Assembly (NCBI RefSeq): GCF_003073045.1
Contig: NC_037590.1
Coordinates: 8,389,042 to 8,453,041 of the forward strand
Direction: 5' to 3'
Length of the DNA stretch: 64,000 nucleotides
Origin: Pomacea canaliculata
Lineage: Eukaryota; Mollusca; Gastropoda; Architaenioglossa; Ampullariidae
Positions 13,932 to 25,935 of this stretch are shown piece after piece; the stretch's first letter is position 1; the number at the start of each line of letters is the position of its first letter. The translations under genes and the position numbers were made by a program. The notes below the pieces were generated by a model, which saw nothing but the letters and a program-made list of their open reading frames with translations, had not been told where the DNA came from and did not search any database.

Positions 13932-16900
13932 ATGGAAAGAGAAATGCAAGCGAAATCATCCAAACCCAGCCTGGTTTGTTGTAATCACTCAAGGCAACAT
14001 CGGGTTCGACCATTTTCATGCAGTAATGGTGAAAATTATCTTGAGGAAATACGACCTAATAGAGTGCTTCATATCCAGCACATCAACCCCCAACCTCGTG
14101 ACCCTCAGTTTGAGAAAGAGATGCGTGTGCAAAGGGTATACAGAAAGTCTGGTTTTCATGGTGGTCCATCTGTAAATGGGCCTCTTACTATACCAAGGAG
14201 AAAAGCTGGAGAAACGCTTTTTCCTACCAAAGAAGTAACTCTCACAAGTTTGCCCAATTCTGTGCAAACTCATCCTGGGGAAAGCCACATAGTTGCTCAA
14301 ATGAAAAAAGAACCAATGAACTCTGGAACATCATCTGCATCAAGAGTCCATCTAGCCTTCCACAATGAGACAAGCCTACAACTGGAAGATAAACCATTAT
14401 CTTATTCTATCCCAGATCTTCTGAAAATGCAGTCTGTTCCTGCTGAAAATTTGACAGACAAAAATCCTTTAAGACCTCAAATACAAAAGAAAAATAAAGA
14501 ATTGGAATATCAAGGCAATGGTGAAAGTATACTAGGTAAAAATAAGGTATTAGAATTATCTTCTGAGAGTGGTAAACCATCAGAATTATCATTTGTAAAT
14601 AATAAAATGGCATCGTGTCCTCAACCATCTGTTGTCATCTTCTTTCTTCATGGTGTTGGGGGATCATCTGATGTTTGGCAGTCTCAAATGCACTATTTTG
14701 CTTGCGAAGGATATGAAATAGTGGCTCCAGATCTCATAGGACATGGCTTTAGCTGCACACCTGAGGATGCTCAAGCATACCACTTCAAAGAGATAGGTGC
14801 TGACCTGGAAGAAATATTTGACAAGTATTGCAAGAAGAAGAATGTAATCATTGGTCACTCCTATGGGTGAGTCTTTGTTTCAAAGGAAGAGGGTTGAATT
14901 TTATTTGAGGGTTATAATGTTAGAATTTTTGTCTTCATATACAGTATATTCATATACAAATATAACTAGGGATGTAAATATCAAACGGCTTTGCTAAGTA
15001 TTAAACATCTACCTCTGATGAACTGGGAAGATTTATTCACATCTTTCAGTGCTTGCAATAAACTTGCAGTATCCCTCGTCCTCTCCAGAGTTAATTCATG
15101 CATTGCAGTTCTTGCTGGCTTACCTAATGTGCAGCTGAATAAGCTTCAGAGAATTTAGAAGCATGCTGTCTTGCCTGCCTGCATTGTTCTGGGTCAGCCT
15201 CATATTGCTTCCTCCATTGATCTGCTGAGGACAGTTCATTAGCTTCCAGTTAGGGTATGCAGAGAATACAGAGTTGAATCTCTTTGTTTTCAGTACTTGC
15301 ACTGTGATAGTTTTCTTATCTACTCTTATTCACCAGTATAAGCCATCATGGGTGCAGGGATGTCAGGATACCATTCTGCTCAGAATTCTTAAGTTCTCCA
15401 TTTTGGCAAGTGCTGTTTTGCAATATTTGGGCCCACAGTTTAGAGTTTTCTGCCAGGGCACTTACAGTATACACAGATGCATGGACTTTAAAAAAAAAAG
15501 AACAACCTTCAAATACATCTTTTTCCAAAATTGCTTAGCAGATTGACTCCCTTACATGTGTGTGCATATATATATGTGTGTGTGCTTTGTGAACAATATC
15601 TTCTACCTAAAACCAGGTGCAATAAGACTTCATTGTTATTACATAATCAAAGTGTGCAGTTATTTTCTGTCTGATAGCAGTGAAACATTTGACTATGGAT
15701 ATTCTATGCTCTTTTATCCCTCTGTGATTAATAGTGGTAATAGCAAACAAGATCTCTTTATCTTGATGCCTAAAAAATTTGAAAGTTTAAAAGCATGTCA
15801 TTTTACACATATGTATAGCAAATAGTGTCTATGTTTAGATGTTCTTTTGCATGCCTGTTGGCAAGACTACGCCCACGATTAGTACACAAACTTGTACTTA
15901 TTAGTGGAGGAGATCCCAGCCCACTAGCCCCACAACCTGGAATTTTCTCTCTACCTATATGTCTTTTATGCTGCATTAGACCCTGTCTCAACTGCGGATT
16001 TCAGAAGTAAGTTTGAGTAAAAACAGTTTCAGCTATGTAATTATCAACTAAACTTCTTGCTTACTCCAAGACTTTAGGGATAAAATGTTCCTTCAAGAAT
16101 GCAGTTTATTTTATCATCATTGCTAAAAGCATGTAACATTTTGACATAATTGATTATATAAGTATAAATGCAGTTTTAAGTATTAATTTTCTGAAAGCAA
16201 AGGCATTTTTTATCAGGCAAAAATGTTAAAAGCACCACAGATATCATAAAAAGTATATATAAAAGTTTTCCATAATTTGTGGATCTTTGTTTAGAATTCA
16301 CTTGCCATATTAGTTATATAAGTAGTCATTTTATAAAACCATTTTAAATAAAATGTCAATGCATCTTCATAAGTTGGTTTAGCTTACTTTTTATACAGAA
16401 ATGCATTTCACAAAACTCACAAAATGGCTGAGATCAGAGAGGAGGCTTTTTCCATACCCACGTATGTCCTACAGCATACAATGAATGGCCAAGACTGGCC
16501 TGATGGTGATGAAATATTTCATCAGTGGTTGGTGTGTCCAGTGCTGTTGATTTATGGAGAAAAGGACAAGCTGGTTTCTTTGGATGAAGAAAAGGCTACA
16601 GCTCAGGTACTTTGCAAGTGTGTGTGTGCACACTTGCGCATGCATTTAAGAGAAAAAGATCAGTTTTACAAGAAACAGAGAGATTGGTAAGGAGGTGGGA
16701 TTTTAAAATTCCTTAAGGTGATTTTTAATGGCCCCCAACTTATAAAGAAAGAACTAATGATTGTTACCACTAAACATTCTACAAAATCCTCAGTCATTCC
16801 CATTTGTCTTTTTCCATGCAATATTCCAAGCTTTGCAAAAGAAAAACATCTCTATGTTCGATTCTGTAAATGCCATGGCATACATAATATTTTAGTTTGT

Positions 16901-17098
16901 ATTATTTGCACATTCCGAAATATGTTGCAGGCAATTTTTGATTCCCATTTAGAAGTCATACAAGAAGCTGGTCATATGGTTATGATGGAAGCCCCAGCAG
17001 AAGTCAACAGACTCATCCACAATTTCCTGCTGGAACACACAAGAACTGTGAACCATCCTGCTCTGGATATGTCATCTGAGTTAATAAGTCTGCAGTGA
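13932..17098 (+). CDS. ABHD8: ABHD8, alpha/beta-hydrolase domain protein 8
   Basis: Four coding exons (13932-14866, 15839-16006, 16399-16606, 16931-17098) join in phase to give 492 residues; human ABHD8 is about 440. The N-terminal 230 residues are low in similarity and probably disordered. The hydrolase fold follows: FFLHGVGGSSDVW (oxyanion region), EIVAPDLIGHG, the nucleophile elbow GHSYG with its serine split from the next exon, LVHKLVLISGG, then YGEKDKLV with the likely acid and AGHMVMMEAP with the catalytic histidine. The order and spacing match vertebrate ABHD8, a predicted hydrolase whose substrate is not settled. An in-frame stop lies 7 codons upstream of the ATG, which fixes this start. 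A 5' UTR exon probably ends at 13260. An AATAAA at 18111 suggests a 3' UTR of about 1 kb. Confidence 0.93.
15095..15546 (+). mobile_element. LINE 3' fragment (CR1-like) in ABHD8 intron
   Basis: Translated pieces read LNKLQRI, then SSIDLLRTVH with PVRVCREYRVE, then YKPSWVQGCQDTILLRI and LGPQFRVF. This is the order found at the C-terminal end of CR1-like LINE reverse transcriptases (DHITPxLxxLHWLPV, then YxPSRxLRSSQ and FGPxLWN). Stops and frame changes show it is old. Only the terminal part is present. Confidence 0.6.
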
Positions 17099-18135
17099 TC
17101 CTATGAGTCACAAAACCTTTCTGACTTTTCTCTAAAGCAAAATACCAGACGTCAGTTTATGTGGTTACTGCACAATGTGAATTGCTTAGAAACACATAGA
17201 TGTTCTCCTGCATTCATTGTTTTTGGGGTTTTTTTTTTTAAAATAAGGGCAGTACAGGAGAATACATTACTTTATACTAATGCTGCTTGTAGCTGCTATT
17301 TTGTGTTTGTGGAGCTCATTGTTTGTTATTTTTAAAATCAAAAAGTCACCACAAACTGGATTAGCCCTGATTTAATGGGGCTGTTTAATTCTGTAATTTT
17401 GTTTTTCAGATTTCTCATCCGGTTACTGTGGAGGACAATGATAATCAAAAGCAAAAAGATAAAAAAAATTATACATTACTTTAAATTACTTTTAAAGAGA
17501 CTTTGGTATTGTTTTTGTACACATTTAAGTCTTAAATGCATTTTGCATTTTTGCTTCCAGAAATCTTGCCTGTTGACTGTTTCATTGAATGTTGCTTCCT
17601 TTCTGTAGTGGTGATTCTGGCATCCAGAGATTTTTTAGACAGCTATTCAAATTCAGCAAACTCATTCATTTTTAGAAATAGCTATCATAAATGAAAGAAC
17701 CAAAGAATTGCTGAAAGTATTAATGATCATTATGTAAAATTCATCCCTAAGAATGTATAATGCTACAATCTAGTTACATATGTTAACTACAGGCTTAGCT
17801 GGAAAAAGAAACCATTGTATTTATAACTTTGACTGTGATGATGTGTGCTTAAACAGTCTTTTCCACTTATTTTACTCTTTCCAGACTAATAATCTTAAGA
17901 AGTACCAAATATTTCCCATGGATATGTAATTCACACACTTGCCTACCAATTAGCTGTGATCTAATTTATGTTTAGTTATTTTATTGATGTGATATACACA
18001 TCATGAGCAATTCTTTGAATTCTGTATTGAGCCATAGTTCTAAAAAGTTTGTTAGATTTAATGTTTCTTCCAACTCCAGGCAAAAGAAAGCTGTGATATA
18101 TGTACTTTTGAATAAATATCTGAGATTTGATGTGA
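17099..18135 (+). other. ABHD8: ABHD8 3' UTR (probable)
   Basis: This A+T-rich stretch follows the ABHD8 stop codon, with no recognisable coding sequence. The best poly(A) signal is AATAAA at 18111-18116, so the transcript probably ends near 18135. A short T-run at 17230 and several weaker AATAAA-like words are also present. Confidence 0.5.
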
Positions 18136-18281
18136 ATGTGTAAATTATTAATTGTGGTTACCTTTATTTGGTAGGGTGTGATTTTCATAATATCATAACA
18201 CTATAAAGACTCACAAGAGCATTTATTTTCCCAAGTGAGTGGGTATAACTCATTTTGTGAGTCTGATTCCCAAACTCTGAA

Positions 18282-18474
18282 GGGGGGGGGGGGAATTGGT
18301 GTTTTACGCCGAGCCAGCAACTGACGCTATATTACGGCAAGGCAGCCAGCCCTGTAAACAGATGCCACGTGCAGAGAAAGAACAGCGTGCCCGAGATGAG
18401 AAATGAACTCTGGGCAGCCAACCTTCACTGTATTGGTGACAGGTGCTAACTGTTGCACCACCGGACCGCTACCC
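18282..18474 (-). mobile_element. tRNA-derived SINE, copy A
   Basis: On the minus strand the element reads from a tRNA-like head (GGTCCGGTGGTGCAACAG as A box, AGAGTTCATTTCTC as B box) through GGGCACGCTGTTCTTTCTCTG to the tail GGCTCGGCGTAAAACACCAA and a run of C. A second copy of the same family, in the same orientation, lies at 57290-57453 in the ankyrin gene. The two copies match over most of their length, which supports a recently active SINE family. Confidence 0.82.
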
Positions 18475-18478
18475 AAAC

Positions 18479-19045
18479 TCTGAGAAAATAATTCAAGGCA
18501 GAGATCTATATGAACAGGGTATAGCTCAAAGAGGTTAAGCAGCTTCAAGTACTTGGGCACCACCATCTCAAAGAACAGCAGTTCCAGGCCAGATATTTGC
18601 ATCAGGATTGTGACAGTGACAGCAGCAATGGTAAACTAGAAATGATCTGGTATAGTCATAAGATAAGGTTCACTGCCAAGTACAAGCTGTACAAATTTGA
18701 TAGTGCTGATTATGCTCTGTGGATGCGACATTTGCCTGAGGGGGCTGCTCAGATCTCATACAAAGAACATGCAACCAACAACTTTGGATAAAACAAGATT
18801 GCCACACTCCTATAATACCAGGAAACTTTACATTCAAAAGTCAAGTGACATAAGATGGTCTTTGGCCATGTGACCCGGCATGAAACCTTGTCGAAGACTA
18901 TCTTTCAAGGCACCTTGGAGGGTGGCCAAAGAAAGAACTGGCTTACGAACGTCAAAGACTGGACTCGCCCACAATAGGTATCTATCCACGTGCTGCCCTG
19001 CAGCGACAAGTGCTGGTCAACATGTTAACAGTGAGGTGGGGAGTA
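18479..19045 (+). mobile_element. LINE reverse transcriptase C-terminal fragment
   Basis: Broken frames read FKYLGTTISKNSSSRPDI, IWYSHKIRFTAKYKLYK, then HVTRHETLSKT-like and EGGQRKN-like pieces. This is the order seen at the end of many invertebrate non-LTR reverse transcriptases (YLGTTIS, KTKYKLY, FGHVTRHDSLSKTILQGTLEGG). It directly abuts the SINE at 18282-18474. It has multiple stops and no intact RT core. Confidence 0.72.
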
Positions 19046-20354
19046 GCAATTAGCTGTGATTTTTGGAAATCTTGTAATTGACTCCATTCATTAATTTGAA
19101 AATAACTAAGAAATGCACATGGGTTTCTCAAAAGTAAAATTAACTCTGAAATTATAACCCTGATTTACCCCCAACTGGCCCCAAGTTATAGTGGGCCTTA
19201 GTATGGCAGCGCTTGTAAAATTCAATTTAAACAAGGTTCAGTTTCTGCCCACACCTGTATATCAAAGATGTGCACTTATAAATTAAGAGCTTTTCTGATG
19301 GAAGATAAAAGCCTTAGCTAAGATACATACAAAAAACAAGACCAAGATCCAAATATATGGTCATTCCTTGCAGGAGTCTGCTAAAACAGATAAATGCAGA
19401 CGTCAAATCATGATAAATTATTCATCAAATCACACTTTTTGTATGGGGCAGGGCTTGGCTTGAATTACAGGATTAACTATGCAGGTTGCTAATGTTCAGC
19501 ATAGTGTCAGGAACATTCTCTTATTAACATAAACTTAGCAGTACTTACAATGCATAAAGTTCACAAACCCAGAATAGGAATCACCAGTGATGTCTTACAC
19601 TTGTCACCGCCTCTCGCAAAAAAGCAATGCATCCACACAAAAGATGGGAAAGAAGATGCATGCTCACAATCCACCAGATATGTTTCATTGATATACTTAA
19701 GAGACCCAGAATCTGAAGAGGAAATGAAGATGTCCTGACAGTGTTCTGAAGTGGCTTTGTAGGCACAGTGGTATTCAAAATAACCCCCGTCTGGCTTCAA
19801 CAGGTGCAGAAGTAGCTCACTCTTTCAAGCAGTCCTCTCACAGGGACAATTTTTGTGGCTTCATGAAATGCTGTGAACTTTTTCATTTTAGGGCACACTT
19901 TCAAGACGACTAAGTGTTTCTGTGATTGGATAGCTAATTAGTCTCATGGTTTTACAGTTCTGGCATGTCTCAAGTTTCCTTACTTTTTACCTGGGAAATG
20001 TATCACCAGTGGTGAGGCTATTCTTGGTATTTCTTTGGTTCTCCAGTCATTGTCATTCACGTGCCAGGGGATTGTGTGTAAGTATTGGCAACTGTAGCTA
20101 GTGCTGCTGCAGTTCATATTCAATTGCTTGTCAGATATAATAATTTTTCTCTGTGGTGAATTTATGCACCATACATAGAAGTTCTACAAATGAACTTTCT
20201 TGGTTCTGTGGACTGTGCAATCTTTCCCTTTTCTGATCTACAAATTATGTGTTTTCTTCTTACATGTTCTGCAGATTAGATTTTGGATCTATGCATCTCA
20301 ACAATGTCACCTATTTCATCAGCAGCAGCATGCACAAACCAAACTGAGTCTCTG
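19046..20354. other. Intergenic stretch, nothing recognised
   Basis: No coding exon, RNA gene or clear repeat was recognised here. Short open frames on both strands lack any family resemblance and no splice-paired exon could be proposed. Confidence 0.4.
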
Positions 20355-20650
20355 GCTCTTCGAACTCCAATCAAGTTCTAGGACAGAACCCAACCGATGC
20401 TTACGCTGGGAATAAGATGACCTGAAAAGATCTCAACAGCAGCCTGGGGAAAAGGCCAAGACATCAAAAGTGCAAATGGGGCTAACCAGCTGACACCATT
20501 GTCAGGCAGCACGTGACTGGAACCCAGAGTTGCGAGACCAAAGCAGACTTGGAAGAGAACAATAGAGACAAAGGATGACTTGCCCAAAATCAAGTCCGCT
20601 GGCGAGGTGTTGTTGCAGCCCTATACTCCTCGAGAAGTAACAAGGAATAA
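20355..20650 (+). mobile_element. RTE/BovB-like LINE 3' fragment
   Basis: This is the terminal part of the same LINE family as at 11290-12140. It shares the words CCGATGCTTACG, GGGAATAAGATG, CCTGAAAAGATCTC and CAGCAGCCTG, and continues to the segment before the 3' end (ACTGGAACCC, GCGAGACC, GGCGAGGTGTTGTTGCAG). It is a short 5'-truncated copy. Confidence 0.7.
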
Positions 20651-21213
20651 GCATCTCAACAATGTTTTTTACACTTGTATTTTTTTTATGCCCTGTTCAG
20701 TGATGCTACCTACCTGCCAGTACTGAGGTCTGCTCTCAATAGTGTTGCCCCTAACATTTTATTCTAAACAGTTTCAGATAAAATGTTCAGATGAGCCTTT
20801 CTCTAACTTGCCATGACCACAAAAGGTTTGAGATCTTTCTTCTTGTGATGCTCTATTAAAGTGTATTTGACATATGGTCTTTATTATTTAGTCTTAATTG
20901 TGTTTTTGTTTTTATTTCAGCATTGAGCCTACTTTAATGTCAGAAAGTGTGCTATAAAAATCAACTTATTATTAAATGCATAACTTAAGAGTGTCTGTGT
21001 TGTTTGGTAGAGCTGATTTTGAAGAGCAACATAGCATCAATCTTCCATATACTTGCATAAGTAACAATGGCAAAAAAATTGAGAAAGTAAAAATTGATAG
21101 ATGTATAGAGTGCAGTAAATATTTTATCATTCTCCAGTGCATGCTCACATTACATATGCATAACATACAAGAATACACACATATTCCACATAGTATTATG
21201 CACCATTTTGTCA

Positions 21214-22082
21214 TCAGTGAATTTTTGATGTCCTTTCTACATCATTCTGAGAGGAGTGATTTAAAAGACAATGTGGTGTATATGAGAACAGTGGCAGAAC
21301 TGTAATGGACAGCAGTGTAAACAATCCAAATGCCCATGGATAACCCACAGCATCTGTCAGAGCACCAACAAACACTGAAAAGAGAAGCTTGCCAAGCACT
21401 TCTGCTGTTGCAAGAAGACTATAGTGACTTGCTTGACATGTTGCCTTGGCTCTTCGGGAACACTGCATCATCAGTGTAAAGGCAGCTGTGGAGATGCTCC
21501 CGCTGACAACCAGAAGCAGCAGCATCAATATTATACACAGGTCTGAAAAACATAGTGGTGAACCAGGGTATGAACTAAAAATAGCCACAAATATTGGCAA
21601 TAATAAATGAAATTGGTTTTTGTTTACTCTGGTCAGCAGCATGACCTTCACCCATCCAACATACTGATCCCACTTAGCTCAAATTATATATTTTACTCTA
21701 GGAAAACAACTTATAAAGTCTTATATGTTAAATGAATCACCCTTAAATTAAGATAAATAAATTTCTCATGCTTTTGTGTAGTTCATTTTGCTCATCTGGC
21801 AAAATATATCAGATATATTGCAGATAAGGCAAACTGCACTTTTTAAAGAGACTGGAATGCTAAATCAACTATACATGAAGCTTAAGAAACTGGCGACAGG
21901 GAAATAGCATCAGTATGTTGCCTGAAACAGTGTAAGCAATTTAACAAAAGATACTCACTTTTGGCAGTGTCCAAAGGCATATGCTTATCAGCCACAAAGA
22001 TTACAGAAGCTTCAGCAGACAGCACCAGAACTTTCATGATAATTAGACTCTTCAGCAGACTCAAGCTTGTGTACCTACAAGA

Positions 22083-22124
<42 letters not shown>

Positions 22125-25100
22125 TCGATTTGTAATGCACAGGTATCCATTCATAAGAATGCTCATTGCGCAGAAAAAAACAAAAAGAAGAAAAAGTAAA
22201 GCGAACAAATATATAAAACACCAGGAAAGTAAAAAATATAGACAGAAGTGTTTCGTGGTTGTTTAAGAATGACACATATGGTGGAAATCAAATGACTTTA
22301 ACCACTGCAACAAACTTGCTTCACATACAACAAAATATATGAATGCTTGTTTCTGCTAAAAATTACAGACTTCAAAAGAACAACTTATAATTGTGTCTAA
22401 AACACAACTCTGAGCTAGTTTAAGGAGACGACCATATTTCCATGCTCTTTCATAAAGGAAAAACAAAATAATCCTAATTCATTATGTAGAAGAGCCATTT
22501 GACAAAATAGGGGTGTGTGTTGGGGTGGAGGACGGTGCATGCACACACAACAACACTATTTGATTAAAATAACTCTTATGACAAAATTATTGTTGATTCC
22601 TTTTGAATATCTAACCTCTTCAAACCCTGCCAAGAACATCTGAGGAAATTTGAGGTTTTATGTCTATATTTTCAGTGATGAGTGTGCTCACCTACAGCAA
22701 GACATTTACAGATTAAACTTATTAGTAATACTGAAGTTGAACAGACTGCAATTAAAATTGTCAGTAAAATTGTGGATCTATTAAGAAGTTGATGGGAGGC
22801 ACTTGCTCCTTTTTAAAACAAGAATAACAACTCTAGCAAATGGTGACACTATTTTGTGCTCTCAAAGGAACGGTGACTAACAAGGGGTTGCAACAATTAT
22901 CCCAAAATGACACAAGAGCTCCCTATTAGAATGGAAGCCAATCAGTGAACGCCTGTTATATACCAGGCACAACTCCAGATTCATCAAGCTTTCCATCCTG
23001 ACTTGCTATGCAACCACAGATGAGAAAGAATGCCAAGTCAACAGAACCCATCACAACTGATAAAGAAGTGGAGAACGTCCAGAATTTACATACCTTGGCA
23101 GTCTAGTAACAACACAGACTCATTAAAGCGAATCAAGCCTTTGCCATGCTAAAAGAAATTTGGAAAGTCCAAATCTCAAAGGAGAAATACAAAATTAAGA
23201 ATCTTTGGAAGCAATGTCATTTCAGTCTTACTCTACGGAAGTGTTGTGCTGGAAGATATCATCAAAAATCAGGCAGAAACTAAAGACTCTTAAAACATAT
23301 GTCTGAAGAAAATTTTCAAGATATTCTGGCCTAGCACAATTACTAATGAAGAAATCCTTACAAGAGTCAGCTGCACAAATATGACAACCACAATAAAAAA
23401 AATTTGGAAGTGGCTAGGGGATGTGTGCAGAATGAAACCAGAGGACCATCCAAAATAGCCCTTCCTTGGACAACTAATGGCAAAAGGAAGTGTGGTCTGC
23501 CAAAAGAACCATGGTGAAGGTCAGTAAAACAAAAAGGACCAGAATCTATCCTGGAATAGCATGGCTAAATTTGCTGCTGATAAATAAAAATGGAGGTCTC
23601 TGGTGGATCCCTTATGTACCACCTATATACAATAAGGAGTAAAAAAGTTATTGACGAAACAATTCCACAATGATTGTAATATCGAACACGTGGTTGCTGC
23701 ACTGACACCATGATACTGTTTGTAACTTCATCCTGTCTCACCAATCTTTTGCACTTTATTCAGCTCTCCCTTAGTGTACTTTGGTACAAATGGCATAATC
23801 CCCATATCTATGATGCCAGCGTTCTGATGATTGCATTAAGGAGACTGAAAGGGAATTACGGTGTCTAAAGTGTTCAATGTTGTCACACGACAACACAACA
23901 TGGTAGCTTTCTTGTGCTAACTCTGAGCTGTTTTAGATGCAATTGCAGGTAAATGATTATTTTGCAACCCACAATTTTAGTGTATCTATCATTTAAGCCC
24001 AATTTCCTATTTCACTTGACATTCCCTTTAAAAATTGTCTTGTGGACAGTAGTGAGGTTATGTACAGAAACTTAAGATTTTATGCAAATATAATCAAATG
24101 CGAATTGATCCACAATAAGAACTTTGCTTGTGGCTCCTTTGTTTTGCCTTGTGTACAGGTGGACAAATGCCTCATCATTAAAATGTGAAATGATAAGAGC
24201 TAAGCAAATCACTTATAACAATTATTCAATTAAGCATCACTGATCACTTTGGGACCACAAGAATGGGTTATTCTTGCTTATAATATTTACCACAATACCT
24301 CTGTGATGAGACCACCATGCCACCAACAAGCGATCCTGCAATGGATACAGTTTGACCCACCACACCAGTCCATACTCCCACATCAGCTGCAATCATCCCA
24401 TGGTCAATCAGAAACATGGGCATCATGTTTAATGCTCCCTGTTCACCTGCCCACAAAATATTTGTTCCCACTGTGAAACATATATTGATAGCTCATATTA
24501 TAGAAAATGTAAAATCTATTCACTTAAAAATTTTTAAGAAGTTTTTAATCAAAATAAGATATGATAAGACTTTATTTATTCCAGAGGCCAATTTTAACTA
24601 GGACAGCAAAGTATTGCAGCAAGGATGGCCGATCTGAAAAAAATCAACAATGCTGGAAATTATGCAAACTGATGCTCAAGTCACCAAGAAAAAGAACTGC
24701 AAATTTCTCTCTTACAGTTAAAACCTTATAGAAATCTTGCAGTCACTGGCACAAGCAAATATTAAACTATTATATTGAAGACAAAACTATAAAATTTCTT
24801 TCAACAGCATCATTTTAATCTTTTTTTTTTTCTATGGTCTTATACATAAAAGCAGATTGGATGTGCATGTAGGATTTAAAAGTAGCTCCAAACTTACTCT
24901 TAAGATTGCATCAAATATATTATTATATACCAGCTCTATATACATACCAAGCTTATATAGCATTACAAATACCAGTATCCAAATGGTGCCTTCTGTACTC
25001 AAAACTTCTGAAAAGTGCTTTTTTATCCAGTGATCTCCACTTTGGCCATAATTCTCTTTACCAGCTACAGTAGGTACACCACGGGAATTTGAACACTTGC

Positions 25101-25935
25101 TGTGCATGCAGGATTCCTGAAGCTGCCTCTCACTAGAATTTGTTGTTTTATAAGTTACTAAACTATTGTTTACATTTTTAAGGCTAGACTTGATATGCTC
25201 AGAGGTACAGCAGGTATTCGAAACATTGTCTGCTGAAACCCCTGACTGAGGCAATGTAGTTTCTTTTAGGTGGTAGTCATCTCTGGTCTGTTGTAAATCC
25301 CGTGGTTCTGGTACTGTCATTTCAATATAAGCATATCTGCATTTGGGAACTAAATTCTTTACAACATAAACTGCCATTGCATAATTCACAGCAAGTGTGG
25401 TGAAGATTGTTCCCCAACTGAAGTAGTCACTCAACCAGGTCAAAAGGCCACCTCCCACAATGGCACCAATCTTATAGCCAACGACCTGTGCAATGTTGCC
25501 ATTAGCAATCTCAGATGCTGCAAGGATCTCTATTGCCAGACCGTCTGTTGCAATGTCTTGAGTAGATGTGAGGAAGTTGAAAAGAAAGAGAATGCTACAA
25601 AGAGGCAGCAGCCAGTGAGGCTCGAAACATGCCGCTATTATGCTGGTTATACATAGGCCAAGCATGCTCCATGTAAGCCAGATACTTTTGTTGCCATAGT
25701 GATCTACCAAAGGCGCCCATAAAAATTTGCACAACCAGGGAAAGAACAATATCTTAATGAAGCTAATGTTTGAAAGAGACATGCCATTTACCCGGAAATA
25801 AATGGGTAAGAATCGAGCTTGCAAACCATATGGAAGACCTTGAAGAAAGTACATGTAGCACAACAACAGTGTTGGTGAAATGACCGAATTCATCATTAAC
25901 GATGTAACTTTAGTCACACTTAGACATGAAACCAC
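21214..25935 (-). CDS. MFSD3: MFSD3, major facilitator superfamily transporter
   Basis: Four exons on the minus strand (25935-24948, 24446-24299, 22074-21959, 21542-21214) join in phase to 526 residues; human MFSD3 is 412. The protein is a 12-helix MFS membrane transporter of the acetyl-CoA-transporter-like group, with substrate not established. Diagnostic stretches are YFLQGLPYGLQARFLP at the start of helix 1, FFPWLCKFLWAPLVD, TQDIATDGLAIEIL, AQVVGYKIGAIVGGG, GEQGALNMMPMFLIDHG after the first intron, and MMQCSRRAKATCQASHYSLLATAE with LGKLL before the last helices. The extra length lies mainly in the central loop between helices 6 and 7 (about 25020-25330), which is polar and low in similarity. 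The start is the first ATG of the open frame, 34 codons upstream of the conserved YFLQGLPYG. Confidence 0.93.
22083..22243 (+). repeat. Interspersed repeat with (GAT)n head, copy 2
   Basis: This is the second copy of the element at 13563-13725: (GAT)n, then TGTAATGCACAGGTATCC, AAGAATGCTCATTGCGCAG, an A-rich stretch and GAACAAATATATAAAACACCAG. It lies in the last-but-one MFSD3 intron. Its (GAT)n end, read as (ATC)n in gene sense, stops only 8-9 bases before the AG acceptor of exon 22074-21959. Confidence 0.78.
22880..23645 (+). mobile_element. LINE fragment, endonuclease end joined to RT C-terminus
   Basis: The left part reads LLEWKPISERL, then NSRFIKLSILTCYATT, matching the start region of RTE-type endonucleases. 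The right part reads AFAMLKEIWK, QKSGRN, then KRKCGLPKEPW and a GGL-like end, matching the RT C-terminal tail. The long RT core between them is missing. Many stops show age. It lies in an MFSD3 intron on the opposite strand. Confidence 0.65.

Noticed and set aside
22075-22275. Open frames with long histidine or serine runs
   Set aside because: They are translations of the (GAT)n microsatellite of a dispersed repeat.
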